Shown: piece after piece, positions 1 through 10,688 of the stretch
Layout of the letters: each line of letters starts with the position of its first letter
Numbering within the stretch: the first letter of the stretch is position 1
Origin: Chytridium lagenaria
Taxonomy: Eukaryota > Chytridiomycota > Chytridiomycetes > Chytridiales > Chytridiaceae
Reading direction: 5' to 3'
Length of the DNA stretch: 64,000 bases
Assembly (NCBI GenBank): GCA_025449115.1
Contig: JAHLKC010000008.1
Location: 248,001-312,000, forward strand
Position numbers and translations under genes: made by a program
The notes under the pieces: model-generated
Seen by the model: the letters and a program-made list of their open reading frames with translations, nothing else
What the model was told of the DNA's origin: nothing
Databases searched by the model: none

Positions 1-739
1 AGAAGAATTCCTTGGAGGATGTCTCTGAAATCAACCTCAATCTCCATGGGCAGAATGTTTCAGCGGATTCCAACGCAGTTTTACAATTCAGCAAGCCTTC
101 AAGTATATCAAGTATGTGTCCACTGAGCCTGCCATCATACCCACAATTATTGATATGTCGCCACAAAATCCCCGCAGAGCCTTTTTACGTTCTTTCAAGT
201 CATTATGATGCTTAAAGCTCATTCAATATACCCATACTTTCATATCTATTAGTTTCTGTCTCTCAATTCCTTTGCAGATTGCTCCTTCCCATATTCAGCC
301 CACATGATAAGAGGTATCTTGTCCCTCCACATCACGTTGCTGCTTTGCAAAGTTGTAGCTTCTTTTACAGATACATTAGCCACTTCTGACTCAACTATAA
401 ATAATCTAAAGATTTAGCCTCGTGTCATCAGATGAAGTTGTAAAGAACGGCCATGCCCCAAGCAAGGTTTCTCTGAACGTCAAAGTTGTATGGACGCATG
501 TGGCAGAGAATTAGGTACTTTTTCTTCATCACTCCCAAAATCCACTAAATAATATTGCAAAGAACTGAATGGCGCAAGTTGAACAGCTCCTCTTTTGTGT
601 TAACAACCCTAATAAGTTAAAATATTAAATATATGGCTGTATTCCTTACAAATTTTGCATGGCGTTCTGCTCATCAACTCTTTTAGATTAGAACAGGTTC
701 CTTGATAGAGAAAAACAAGGTAAAATGGCCTTGCCACGT
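1..739. other. Geneless left edge
   Basis: No coding region is supportable here. Short open frames show no recognisable motif and no splice-consistent extension. Base composition is moderately AT-rich. It runs directly into a decayed copia gag segment and is probably degraded repeat or intergenic DNA. Confidence 0.4.
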
Positions 740-1982
740 GTTTGATGTCTCGCAATGGCGACTTGGGATAAGATCATTGAGACCTATTAGAGAAAGGCTA
801 AGACAAACAGAAACGCGATCAGACAAAAACTCACGAACATGAAGATGAAAGAAGAAGACAATTTGAAGACTTACATCGCAGAAGTCTTGTCAACCATCCA
901 GCAACTGAAGGCTGCGGGAGAGGACTCTGCAACCCCGCAACATATCTCCATCCTTTTGACGACCCTCCCAGAAGCATACTATCAACAAAGACAACGCGGT
1001 GGTGAAGACCGAGAGTGCTATAATTGTGGCAGGAGAGGACACCTGGCAAGAGACTGTTGGGGGCTAGAAGAAACAACAACAACGACAACAGAAACGAGAG
1101 GGAGAACAAACCTCAAGCTCTACCAGCAGCTGCAGGAAGAGGCCAGCTCTGTGGAAGAGGACGAGGAGGTTTCCATGGCCGATTTGGTTGCGGAAGAGGT
1201 AGTCGAGGCCGAGGTGGTTGGAACCAAGGACCTAATGCAAATGTAGCAAATGAACAACAACAATCAAAACAACAACGAAGGGATTTCAGTTAGTCTTTGT
1301 TGCAGCAGTGCCAACCGTCAGCTTGACTGGGGATGGCGCATTGCAAGCAAGAGACACTAGATGGATGTTTGATTCAGGAGCTACTCACCACATGACCTTT
1401 CAACGCAGCATCCTGATCAACTATCGGCTCCATCCAGTGCAACGTCAGCACTGTGGATAGCCAGAGCAAGCTCTGTGAAGTAAAGATTAGAAATGGTGGA
1501 AGAACGGGAACTTAGTGTTAAAGAACGTTCTCTAAGTACCTAACCTTAGACGGAACTTGATCTCACTTGGCATGGCAAGGAAGAAAGATCCTGACATCTC
1601 TCCGAAAGACATCGGATACGACCTGAAACCAAAGAAGGAACCGTCAGCACAAGCGCTTGCACAACGAAGAAAACCTCATTTACCTTGATCAAGTGATCGA
1701 TTCAAAACCCAGCGTCTTCTTGGCAAAGGTTGGGAAACCAGTAGTCCGCATCAATGGTATCTGCAGATGGGCCATCTAGGAAGAAGGGAGTGAAGAAATT
1801 AGTGAAGGTAGCAAAGGAGGTCATAATAACTGATGAAGAGGAAACTCACCTCTGCGAACGGTGTGTTGATGGAAAGATGACACGTGCATCATTTCCTGAC
1901 AAAGCCGACAAATTGAAATCCAAAGAGCCGCTCGAGAAGATTCACGTTGATATTGTTGGGCCTATGAAAACCGCGTCAAATG
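740..1982 (+). pseudogene. Ty1/copia gag-protease-integrase fragment, broken
   Basis: This is an internal piece of a copia retrotransposon polyprotein. Near 839-1020 a UBN2-type gag tail is readable (EDNLKTYIAEVLSTIQQLKA). It is followed by a CCHC zinc knuckle (CYNCGRRGHLARDC, about 1018-1059). A low-complexity basic/acidic stretch follows, then the protease active site WMFDSGATHHMT near 1362-1397. GAG-pre-integrase sequence with a CxxC half of the HHCC finger (LCERCVDGKMTRA) and the integrase start VDIVGP lie at about 1845-1965. Reading requires several frame changes and stops interrupt it, so it is not functional. It ends exactly where an LTR of the same family begins, which indicates that a later element landed inside the integrase region. 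Family assignment is firm; exact boundaries are not. Confidence 0.85.
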
Positions 1983-2487
1983 TGTTGGGTTTCGCTCATT
2001 TGACTCACAAGGATACGTCAAGATCACTCGCACCATTAGTCCGCGGCGTTGAGCGCAACACTAGAATGCTCTGGAATTTACGCGTCATTAGAGTTGAGCG
2101 AGAACGCGCCCACTGGACTTCTAATTTACATTCTGGACTTATTTTAAATTTCCCACTTTGATTAGTTCCTTAATTGGTTAATTTTCTTCATGCCAGTTTG
2201 ATTATAACTCTACCTGTTTGTGATGGAACATTTCCTTCTAGCCTTTATTCCCTTTGTTGTGACCTTTAAGGCTTTCTGATTTGTTTACCTTTGTATTGGA
2301 GAGTTGAACGTGTGAGTGTACACGTCTCCGATAGGTTTACCTTTTGTTGTCTTTCCTCTTACTTTTTCCTTTTGTTTTAGTATTTAAAAACCCGTGTGTT
2401 GAGTCAAAATAAATAAAGAACGTTGTTTAAGCAGAAGTGCTTTCGACTTTTTTTTCGTTGAGCCCCGTGAACAACAAGTATTCAGCA
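1983..2487 (+). repeat. Copia-family LTR copy A (5' LTR of a following element)
   Basis: This 505-bp LTR starts TGTTGGGTTTCGCTCA and ends AACAAGTATTCAGCA. It matches the other copies in this window over its full length. It contains a TATA-like TATTTAAAAA and an AATAAATAAA polyadenylation-like signal near the 3' end, as expected for a U3-R-U5 unit. A primer-binding site follows directly, then gag sequence, so this copy was a 5' LTR. The terminal CAACA is mutated to CAGCA. Confidence 0.9.
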
Positions 2488-2488
2488 G

Positions 2489-2500
2489 TGGTAGCACTTC
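2489..2500 (+). promoter_or_regulatory. Primer-binding site of copia element
   Basis: TGGTAGCACTTC lies one base after the LTR end and recurs in the same place after copy B. It begins TGG, the complement of a tRNA CCA end, and resembles the initiator-Met-type sites (TGGTAGC...) of Ty1-like elements. The precise tRNA cannot be named from this window. Confidence 0.7.
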
Positions 2501-2509
2501 TTCTGACAA

Positions 2510-4136
2510 TATGGAAAGAAAGAGGACTCAGATGACGAGTGCACCAAGCCAGTCAAATTCGACGGGCAAGGCTTTCACATCTGGAAACGTCGGATGACCA
2601 CTTACCTCAAGGACGAGGTTCTTTGGGCGATCACTAAGATAGGATTTACGCTGTGCGTTAACGAGAACGCTCTAACCAAAGAAGAGAAGGATCCTGAGGA
2701 TCAAGGAGCAGTCGGCTAACGATCGTACTAAGGACGCGTTGAAGGGTTAAGATATAGGTCAGTGACTTGTTTTAAGTGCAAGAAGATAGGACACTATGCA
2801 AACAAGTGTCACCCTAGGAAGATGAAGGAGTTGGGGGAGTTGAGTGATACCTCAGAGAACGAGAGATATGGTGGTGGTAGGAACCGTCATCGTGGGAAGT
2901 GGTGGAAGAAGTGCGCCTCGAACAAGAAAAAGTCTGCGAATATGGCGCGTGCGAGTCCAGTTGCCTTTATGGCTATTGTGCGTCGGGTTGACGCGAAGGC
3001 TGGGGAAGCCTCGTCGTTACGCTGGGGAAGCGGGATGACCCATGGACTCTGGACTCTAGAGCCACTCACCATATGACTTTCTCGAAGGAAAGTTTGCGAG
3101 GTTAACGCGTCACAAGCAGCCACGTCAAAACTGCAGAGCACAGGCGTGGAGGGAGTAGGATATTTTACCCTCAGCATCAAGGTGGGAAAGGCCAGCAAAC
3201 GACCTCGCTCAAGAATGTACTCTATGTTTTCCGGAGCTCACGCGTAATCTCATCTCCCTGGGTGCAGCAGCGTCTCATGGCGTTGTTTTTGGAGTCATCT
3301 AGCGGCAAGTGTCGCCTCAGACACATCGGATCAAACGACGTGACGGCAGAGTTCAAGGTTGAGGACAACCTAATTTATCTGGTGCAGCCAGACATCGCAG
3401 CAAACACCACGGTTGTGAATGCGTCAACGGGTTACAACACAATTGATTCAAGGAAAAAGCTAGCGGTTCAGTAGATCAAACAGTACAAAAGAGAGGCCGA
3501 GGGACTCCACAGGTCGACAGATTGGCGCGTTAAGATACCGGAAAGGAACCCTGACGAGATGGAACGACTTCGAGAAGAAACTGCATTACCTCGAGATCCT
3601 TGCAGATAACGGTAGGAAATTTAAGAACAAGCAGCTGGAGGAATGGTGCCTGGAGAAAGGCATCAAGCTCACGTTCACCATGCCCCTACACGCCTCAGCA
3701 GAATGTTGTCGCGGAAAAAATGAATTGGTCGCTCATTGAGAAGGCACAGTGCATGCTTAGCGACGCGAGTCTTGACGACAAAGTCTGGGGAGAGGCTGTT
3801 GTTACCTGTGCCACGTACTTGTACAATTGATCACCTTGTAAGGGTGGGATTTCACCTCTGGAAGGCTTCACGGGAAGGAAGCATAACTTGAAACGCGTTC
3901 GAATTTTGGCTGCGCATGTTACGCGAACGTCCTAAAGAAACGACGGAAGAAAATGGAGAAGAACGCGCGCAGATGCATTTTCCAATTTGGGATACAAGGC
4001 AATGGGATATCGCCTTTACGACCCTGTCACTAAGAAAGTAGTGCGCAGCAAGACTGTTGTGTTTGATGAGTTGAACACTGGAGTGTGGGAAGGACACGAC
4101 GCAGACGTGTCCACAGTGCACAGGAAGCCGCTGGAC
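2510..4136 (+). pseudogene. Ty1/copia element: gag, protease and integrase, truncated
   Basis: A gag start follows the primer-binding site (KPVKFDGQ and MTTYLKDE type sequence). A CCHC knuckle CFKCKKIGHYANKC follows at about 2768-2809. The protease active site reads DSRATHHMT near 3052-3078, so the Gly of the DSG triad is replaced by Arg (codon 3058-3060) and this copy cannot be active as it stands. Integrase fragments include YTPQQN and AEKMNWSLIEKAQCML at about 3690-3755 and a conserved WGEAVVTCATYLYN at about 3787-3828. Frames change repeatedly. There is no reverse transcriptase or RNase H, because the sequence is cut at 4136 by LTR copy B. Confidence 0.85.
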
Positions 4137-4641
4137 TGTTGGGTTTGGCTCACTTGACTCACGAAGACGCGTCAGGATCACTCGCACCATCAGTTTGCGG
4201 CGTCTGGCGCAACACTAGAGTGCTCTGGAATTTACGCGTCGTTAGAGTTGAGCGCGAACGCGCCCACTGGACTTCTAATTTAATTTCTGGACTCATTTGA
4301 ATTTCCCACTTTGATTTACCTTTCTTGATTGATTTATTTTCTTTATGCCAGTTTAATTATAATTCTACCTGTTTGTGATTGGACATTCCCTTCTAGCCTT
4401 CATTCCGTTTGTTTCCGTGAAGTCTTTCTGATTTGTTTATCTTTGTAGTGGAGAGTTTAACGCGTGAGTGCACGCGTCTCCGATAGGTTTAGCTTTGTGT
4501 TGTCTTTCCTCTTTACTTGTTCGTTTTGTTTCAGTATTTGAAGACTTGTGTGTTGAGTTGAAATAAATCAAGAACGTTGTTCGAGCAAAAGTTCGTTTAA
4601 CTTTGTTTTAATTAAGCCTCGTGAACAGCAAGTATTCAACA
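4137..4641 (+). repeat. Copia-family LTR copy B (5' LTR)
   Basis: A 505-bp copy, TGTTGGGTTTGGCTCA to GCAAGTATTCAACA. It keeps more CpG sites than the other copies (for example GAAGACGCGTCAGG), so it is probably among the younger ones. It is followed by an intact primer-binding site and a recognisable gag start. It interrupts the integrase region of the element to its left. Confidence 0.92.
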
Positions 4642-4642
4642 G

Positions 4643-4654
4643 TGGTAGCACTTC
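4643..4654 (+). promoter_or_regulatory. Primer-binding site of copia element (second copy)
   Basis: The identical 12-base TGGTAGCACTTC lies one base after LTR copy B, the same spacing as after copy A. The gag start codon follows at 4664. Confidence 0.7.
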
Positions 4655-4663
4655 TCTAACGAT

Positions 4664-5360
4664 ATGGGAAAGAAAGAGGACTCAGATGACGAGGGCAGCA
4701 AGCCAGTCAAGTTCGACGGGCAAGACTTTCACATCTGGAAACGTCCGATGACCACTTACCTCAAAGACAAGGGTCTTTGGGCGATCACTGAGATAGGATT
4801 TACGCCGTACATTAACAAAACGCTCTAACCAAAGAAGAGAAGGATCTGAGGATCAAGGAGCAGTCGGCTAACGATCGTGCTAAGAACTGGATAGAGTCTT
4901 GGGTGACTGATTCGGTCTTACACTTAATTGGAGAGGACTTCACGGCCAAGGAAGCGTGGGAGTGCCTCGTGTCATCATTTGAGCGTAAATTCCAACCCAA
5001 CCGCAACGCCCTCACGCGCAAGCTCACGCGTCTCAGAAACGCGTATTTGTTGCAGAACTTTCGACAATGGTCAACCAACTCAAGGCAGCCGGCGATGCTG
5101 TCTCCAACGAGCAACACATCGCTCACCTGCTCACCAAACTCCCGGAAGCTTACGGCGTCGCGATTGCCAACATTGAAACGCACGACAAAGCGGTCAAGGA
5201 CTACAACCTGGTCGTTGCCAGGCTTCTCGACTGTGAAGAAGATCAAGGACCGCATGGAGGCATCGGTGGAAGCGGAGGAAGCGGAGGCCTTCTTCACGAC
5301 AAGAGCACATAAGGGGAAGAAACTAGCAGGAAAGGACGCGTCAAAAGGTGGAGATAAATA
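4664..5360 (+). pseudogene. Ty1/copia gag, 5' part, frameshifted
   Basis: ATG at 4664 opens MGKKEDSDDEGSKPVKFDGQ, followed by the conserved copia gag start HIWKRPMTTYLKDKGLWAI. After a break near 4825 the UBN2-type gag core continues (WIESWVTDSVLHLIGEDFTA; QLKAAGDAVSNEQHIAHLLT). A C-terminal stretch rich in Gly and charged residues ends near 5360. The frame changes at least twice, so it is non-coding as it stands. It belongs to LTR copy B by position. The downstream zinc knuckle and pol are missing because other repeat sequence begins at 5361. Confidence 0.85.
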
Positions 5361-5516
5361 GTCTCGGATCCAGACCCTCCACTGAGGAACTTAAATTTTT
5401 CAATAAACCGATCTTGTAAATATTCTAGGATCTTTTGTTTTCTGATGTTACACAAATCAGCAAAATTCCTGAATTTCCCAATTCGGTTTTCCTCGTAGAG
5501 GGTCTGGGACGAGGTC
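5361..5516. mobile_element. Candidate MITE: 156-bp unit with imperfect terminal inverted repeats
   Basis: The left end GTCTCGGATCCAGACCCTC is matched by the reverse complement of the right end (GAGGGTCTGGGACGAGGTC at about 5498-5516), roughly 16 of 19 positions. The interior is AT-rich and non-coding. The unit sits exactly where the copia gag sequence stops. No clear target-site duplication is seen, so the mobile-element call rests on the inverted ends and the position only. Confidence 0.4.
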
Positions 5517-6038
5517 AATTATAAAAAGTGTTCTCTAATTAAATCGACTTTTTCATAACTCATCAACCAGGCATCCTACACTGGCTCCCAATACAGATTT
5601 GGAATCAGCGCGACCTCAGCGTTCAGATGGTATGTGTTTCAGCGATTTCTATCGGGCCGTTTTTTTTTTATGCTTGGACGAGGATCTAACCATCATTTGG
5701 AGGGACCCAGAATACCACCTAGAATACCACCTTTACTCACGGATGGCTGATGTGATATGTTTTTAGCCCTAAAATACTGGGCTGTGTTTCACAGGGGTTC
5801 CAAAGGAATGTTGTTTACTCAGTTTTAGGAGGTCAGGATACTATGCATTCAAGCAATGGGGTTGGGTACATGGGCTTTCACCCTAATTTTGCGTGTCGGT
5901 TTAGTTATCAGTGCGGCGGAAATGAGGTAGTTGTAGTGTCTCCTTATGTAAGCTTTAATGGCTGATCATGTTTCTGACTTCAACGGGCACTCACCAGCAG
6001 GACTTCCAGCTAAGTAGCCCGTTTGGAACCTTACCATA
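5517..6038. other. Unassigned repeat-rich spacer
   Basis: No open frame or recognisable motif is present. It contains a short local duplication (AGAATACCACC twice near 5709-5732) and homopolymer runs. It lies between a candidate MITE and an inverted LTR and is likely degraded transposon DNA. Confidence 0.4.
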
Positions 6039-6539
6039 TGTTGAATACTTGTTGATCACAGGGCTCAATTAAAACAAAGTTAAACGAACTTTTGCTCGAA
6101 CAACGTTCTTGATTTATTTCGACTCAACACACGAGTCTTTAAATACTGAAACAAAATGAACAAGTAAAGAGGAAAGACAACACAAAGTAAACCTATCGGA
6201 GACGCGTGCACTCACGCGTTAAACTCTCCACTACAAAGATAAACAATCAGAGAGGCCTTGACGGGAACAAAGGGAATAAAGGCTAGAAGGGAATGTCCAA
6301 TCACAAACAGGTAGAGTTATAATTAAACTGGCATAAAGAAAATAAACCAATCAAGGAAGGTAAATCAAAGTGGGATTCAAATGAGTCCAGAAATTAAATT
6401 AGAAGTCCAGTGGGCGCGTTCGCGCTCAACTCTAACGACGCGTAAATTCCAGAGCACTCTAGTGTTGCGCCGACGCCGCAAACTAATGGTGCGAGTGATC
6501 CTGACGCGTCCTCGTGAGTCAAGAGAGCGAAACCCAACA
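6039..6539 (-). repeat. Copia-family LTR copy C (inverted; 3' LTR of a minus-strand element)
   Basis: Read on the minus strand it begins TGTTGGGTTTCGC and ends at TTCAACA (plus-strand start TGTTGAATACTTG). It is about 501 bp. Upstream on the minus strand is a purine-rich tract (plus strand TCTCCCCCTTTC at 6540-6551), the expected polypurine tract, and beyond it an RNase H domain. This is therefore a 3' LTR. It is inverted relative to copy B. Confidence 0.9.
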
Positions 6540-7128
6540 TTCTCCCCCTTTCGTGAGCTTTACTCACGACTTCTCTGGCTCCCCATCTCTGAGCGTTATC
6601 ACCAACGACTACCATCCCAACGCGTTCACGACCTCTCCAAGTCGCTACGCGCCAGCTGTTTTGTAAGCATGTCTGCAGGCTGTTCCTTGTTCCAATGTGC
6701 TCCACCTGAAGCAAACGCTTGGCAACGCGATCTCTAACCGCGTGGAACCGAAGATCCACATGTTGCGTCCTCGAGCTGATGATGGGGTTCTTTGCAATGG
6801 CCTCTGCTGCCGTGTTACCACACCAAAGCGTTGGTGGATCTCAAAGGAGTATCCTATCTCCTCCAGAAGCTGCTTCAACCAGATGAGCTCCGACGATGCC
6901 TCACTCAACGCGACATACTCGGCCTCTGCACTGGAAACAGCTACTGACGCTTGTTTACGCGCACCCCACATCACAGCTCCTCCAATCAGCATGATGACGA
7001 ATCCACTGATTGACTTCTTCTCGTCCGGATCGTTCCCAAGATCCGCGTCGCTGAATCCTTCAAGCTTCAACTTGTTCCCTTGACGCGAATAGCTTATGCC
7101 TAAACTACGCGTCAACTTTAAATTCCCG
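6540..7128 (-). pseudogene. Ty1/copia RNase H segment on the minus strand
   Basis: The C-terminal pol of a copia element is readable with few breaks. It shows LGISYSRQG, FSDADLGNDPDEKKSISGFV, GAVMWGARKQASVAVSSAEA and EYVALSEASSELIWLKQLL, the canonical Ty1/copia RNase H signature. A frame break near the end separates the last segment (the DVATRF-type tail). It belongs to LTR copy C by orientation and by the intervening polypurine tract. Its upstream reverse transcriptase is missing, replaced by a forward-oriented partial LTR at 7140, so the element was cut by rearrangement. Confidence 0.88.
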
Positions 7129-7139
7129 ACTAAATCACG

Positions 7140-7273
7140 ATAGGTACCTTTTTGTGTTTTCTTTCCTCTTTACTTGTTCACTTTGTTTGAGTATTTAAAG
7201 GTTCCTGTGTTGAATCGGAATAATGCGTTTAACTTTGTTTTAATTGAGTCCCATGAACAACAAGTATTCAACA
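7140..7273 (+). repeat. Partial copia LTR (3' third)
   Basis: This matches the last ~135 bp of the LTR family. It contains the CTTTCCTCTTTACTTGTTC segment, the TATTTAAAG TATA-like box and the terminal GAACAACAAGTATTCAACA. The 5' two thirds are missing. It abuts RNase H sequence of opposite orientation on the left and integrase sequence on the right. Confidence 0.85.
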
Positions 7274-9318
7274 TTAAGCTCAACAAAACTGGAAACGAGA
7301 TTTTGTGGAGAGGCTGTGATGGCTTCAGCTTACCTTATCAATAGATCTCCTACCCACACCAACAAAGAAGACGCCACCACGCCTTTTGAAAAATTTACTG
7401 AGGTCAAGCCTGACCTCTTAAGGATCCGCGTCTGTGGGTGCCTCGCACTTGTCTTGAACCCAAACGCGGAAGAGAAGAGAAGGGAGATCATAAGTTTTAA
7501 GAGGATATTTCAGAATGGAAAGGGGATCTGGACTTACCGGATTACAGCACAGATTTGTCGAGTTCTGGCAGAAGCGAGGGTGAAGCCGCTGTGGACGACA
7601 AACCTGATGAAGATGAGGATGACAACGTTAGTTATCACACACCAGATTGCGAAGACAACAACGACAACAAAGAGAAGAACTGCGCTCACCTACTATACGT
7701 CGATCAGGTGGAAGAAGAGTACCAAATTTCCATGAAGACCTGGATACGAGACAGCCCTTTGAAGGTCAACACGGAACAAGAAGAAGCCTGGAGAGTTTTG
7801 GACCTTCAAGCCAAGAGGAAGGAGAAGGATGAATGAAGGAAAGTGATGGAAGAAGAAATGAAAAGTTTGGTCAAGATGGGGACTTGGAGGCTGGTGCCCC
7901 GACCAAAAGACAAGAAAATAATTAAATCTGGATGGGTGTACAAAACAAACGCGAGTTGGGTAATTTGGCAAACGCAAGGCACGCTTTGTTGCAAAAGGGT
8001 ATTCGCAAAAAACAAGGCCTTGACTATGATGAGAAGTTCGCTCCAGTCATCAAGCAAGGCACACTTAGAGTCATGCTAGCGGTTCCTGCCAAGAAGATGG
8101 AGATTAGGCAATACGACGTCAAGACCGCATTTTGAACGGCAAGCTTGAAGATCACGAAATCTACATTGAGCAACCCGAGGGTTTCGTGGTTGAAGGGAGA
8201 AGACTGTTTGTGCATAAAGAGTCTCTACGGCTTGGTTCAAGCGCCAATGTGTTTCAATAACTTGAACACATTCCAAGTTGATGAGGAGCATTTCACGAGG
8301 TCTGCAGCCGACCCATGTCTTTACTACAAGCGCAATGGCAGGACCTTACCATGAAGGGGGTCTACGTTGACGACATTATAGAAGCATCAACGAGCAAGGA
8401 AGAGCTGGACAGATCTGAGAAGAGATTTATGCGACTTACCGTGGAACCACAGCCGCAAGTTTTCGATATGTGTTGGGATGGCAGTGTCGCTATGATCGTG
8501 TGAAAGGAAGATTGTGGTGTTCCAGCAGAGATACATCGATGGGTAAAAGCTGGAATTACCGAAAACCCTGTTGCATTATACGCCAATGGACGCGGCTAAG
8601 AAGCTGTTGAAGACAATGGATGGTCAGATAACGAAAACAAATGAGAAGGGACAGGGATTCCGTCAGTATACTGGATCCTTTGCATGCCATGATTGGGACG
8701 CGACCTGACATTGTTTGCACTTGGGATGGCCGCTAGATTTCAGAAAAACCCTTACCCCGCGCATTGGGATGCGCTTTACCGCACTTGTGGTTATCTTCAG
8801 CAGACAAAGCAGCTGGGAATTCAGTACTCACGTCGAGATAAGCTTGAATTGGGGGATACGGATGCTGACATGGGACGGATCCGGCGGACATGAAGTAACG
8901 AGTGAATTTGTAATACGTTGAATGGGGGAGCTGTTCTGTGGGGAACCAAGAAACAGGCGACCGGCTCAGTCAACAGCAGAGGCAGAGTACGTGTCACTGA
9001 GTGAGGCATTGTCACATATGATTTCGGTTAGCCAACTTTTGGGGATTTGGGTTACTCCTTTAACGACCCACCGGTTATTAACGGCGACAACACTGGCCAG
9101 CACCGCCGATAATTTCCAAAGCTCTTGCCATGTGGACAGGCGATTCCACGTCATCAGAGACAAGTAACGCAAAGAGAACGCGTAGATTACCTGAACACGA
9201 AATTACAACCTTCACATTATTCACAAAGGCCTTGGCACGCACTCAGTTTGAAGAATTACACGCTAAGTTTGGAATGGTCAAAGTGATGACTGCAAGGCTA
9301 GGAAAGCTGAGGGAGAAT
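7274..9318 (+). pseudogene. Ty1/copia integrase-RT-RNase H segment, broken
   Basis: A long but frame-broken pol. The integrase end appears first (WGEAV-like FCGEAVMASAYLINRSPT, then CGCLALV). Reverse transcriptase follows, with WRLVPRPKDKKIIKSGWVYK, a KGIRKKQGLDYDEKFAPVIK segment, RQYDVKTAF and the catalytic YVDD at 8363-8374. The RNase H end is marked by SAEAEYVSLSEALSHM near 8978-9023. Premature stops and shifts occur throughout. It ends at a purine-rich tract and a 14-bp LTR start at 9319, so it once had a forward 3' LTR. No intact protein remains. Confidence 0.87.
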
Positions 9319-9332
9319 GTTGGGTTTCATCT
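9319..9332 (+). repeat. 14-bp stub of a forward copia LTR
   Basis: TGTTGGGTTTCATC follows the purine tract GGGAGAA, the normal pol/3' LTR junction. After 14 bases the sequence switches to an inverted LTR, so the forward LTR was cut by insertion or recombination. Confidence 0.7.
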
Positions 9333-9821
9333 TGTTGAATACTTGTTGTTCACGGGGCTCAATTAAACAAGTTAAACGCACTTTTGCTCGAACAACGTTC
9401 TTGATTTATTTCGACTCAACACACGAGTCTTTAAATACTGAAACCAAAACGAACGAGTAAAGAGGAAGACAACACAAAGTAAACCTATTGAGACGCGTAC
9501 ACTCACGCGTTAAACTCTCCACTACAAGATAAACAAATCAGAGAGCCTTGACGGAACAAAGGAATAAAGGCTAGAAGGAATATCCAATCACAAACAGTAG
9601 AGTTATAATTAAAGTGGCATAAAAATAAAACCAATCAAGGAAGGTAAATCAAAGTGGGAAATTAAAATGAGTCCAGAATGTAAATGAGAAGTCCAGTGGC
9701 GTGTTCGCGCTCAACTCTAATGACGCGTAATTCCAGAGCACTCTAGTGTTGCGCCCGACGCCGCGACTAATGGTGCGAGTATCCTTACGCGTCCTCGTGA
9801 GTCAAGTGAGCAAACCCAACC
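9333..9821 (-). repeat. Copia-family LTR copy D (inverted)
   Basis: An approximately 489-bp copy running TGTTGAATACTTG to the GCAAACCCAACC end. It carries several small deletions relative to copies B and C. It joins directly to a stub of a forward LTR on its left, so two LTRs face each other tip to tip. Confidence 0.88.
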
Positions 9822-10688
9822 ATCTTTCTATTTTGTTTACTCACCCGCATTTAAACTTGTTTAAGCTCTTTGTGGCCCCCGTCTAAATCCCGCCTTCATT
9901 TCTTAATTTAAATTGTCAGTTTGTTATGTTTGAAACCCCGCCTGTAGTTTATTTATTCTGTTTTGTTCTCGGACATTGAGGATGCACTGTCAGAAGACCT
10001 TAAGGCTAGGAGGCCACCCACATATCAATGTATTGTTTTGAAAGCTGTATTAATAATAATTTAGTTTCATCCATAATAATTAGTAGTCACCTCTTGAGAC
10101 CTCACTCATAAGTTTACATTTCATATGATCAGTTATTAGGTGTTACGTCCAGTGTTGCAAATGCTGTTGCAAATGGTGTTGCATAATTTTTTTGAAACAC
10201 CCCAAAATTGGGTTTTTGAAGCGTTCCACTGTGTGCGGCTTTTGTCATTCTCTTTATCACCTTCTTGTATTGACAGCTTCTTTCTTTTGTTGACTGTGGA
10301 CTAACTCTTTTTTCTTGGCATGATTGATTTCTCTACTCTACTCTTTGCCCTCAAATGAATTGATTCACTCCTCCTTCCAACCAGGTGAAGTGCTACCACT
10401 TGTAGGGTTGCAGGCTCAAATGTAACTAAGTAGTTGTTTACAAGAAAACATCTTAAATGGAAACGAACGAGAAGAAAAAACAACAAAAAAACAAACAAAG
10501 CAAAACAAAAGACAAAACTCCCCATATTCAGCAACTAGGCAATTCTCCAAAATACATCCACCCCATTAAAAAAAAAATATATAACTATAAAAATGATGAT
10601 GGAGACTCCAGTACTAACTGTGAGGAATTAACGATGAAACTTCTGTGTGTTGATATTACATCTTTATCACGCTACATGTAGAAGATAC
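9822..10688. other. Geneless stretch with possible second LTR-family end
   Basis: No credible gene. Near 10387-10410 the minus strand carries AGTGGTAGCACTT preceded by CAACCCTACA. That is the copia primer-binding sequence after an LTR-like end not belonging to the TGTTGGG family. Similar sequence is at 17,210-17,285 on the plus strand. A Lys/Gln-rich open frame at 10,457-10,681 looks like chance AT/A-rich translation. Confidence 0.45.

Noticed and set aside
9319..9332. Target-site duplication at the LTR stub
   Set aside because: The 14 bases match the LTR start of the same family and follow a polypurine tract, so they are an LTR remnant rather than duplicated target DNA.
10457..10681. Lys/Gln/Asn-rich open frame as a gene
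   Set aside because: Composition follows an A-rich stretch in repeat DNA. No motif and no neighbours.
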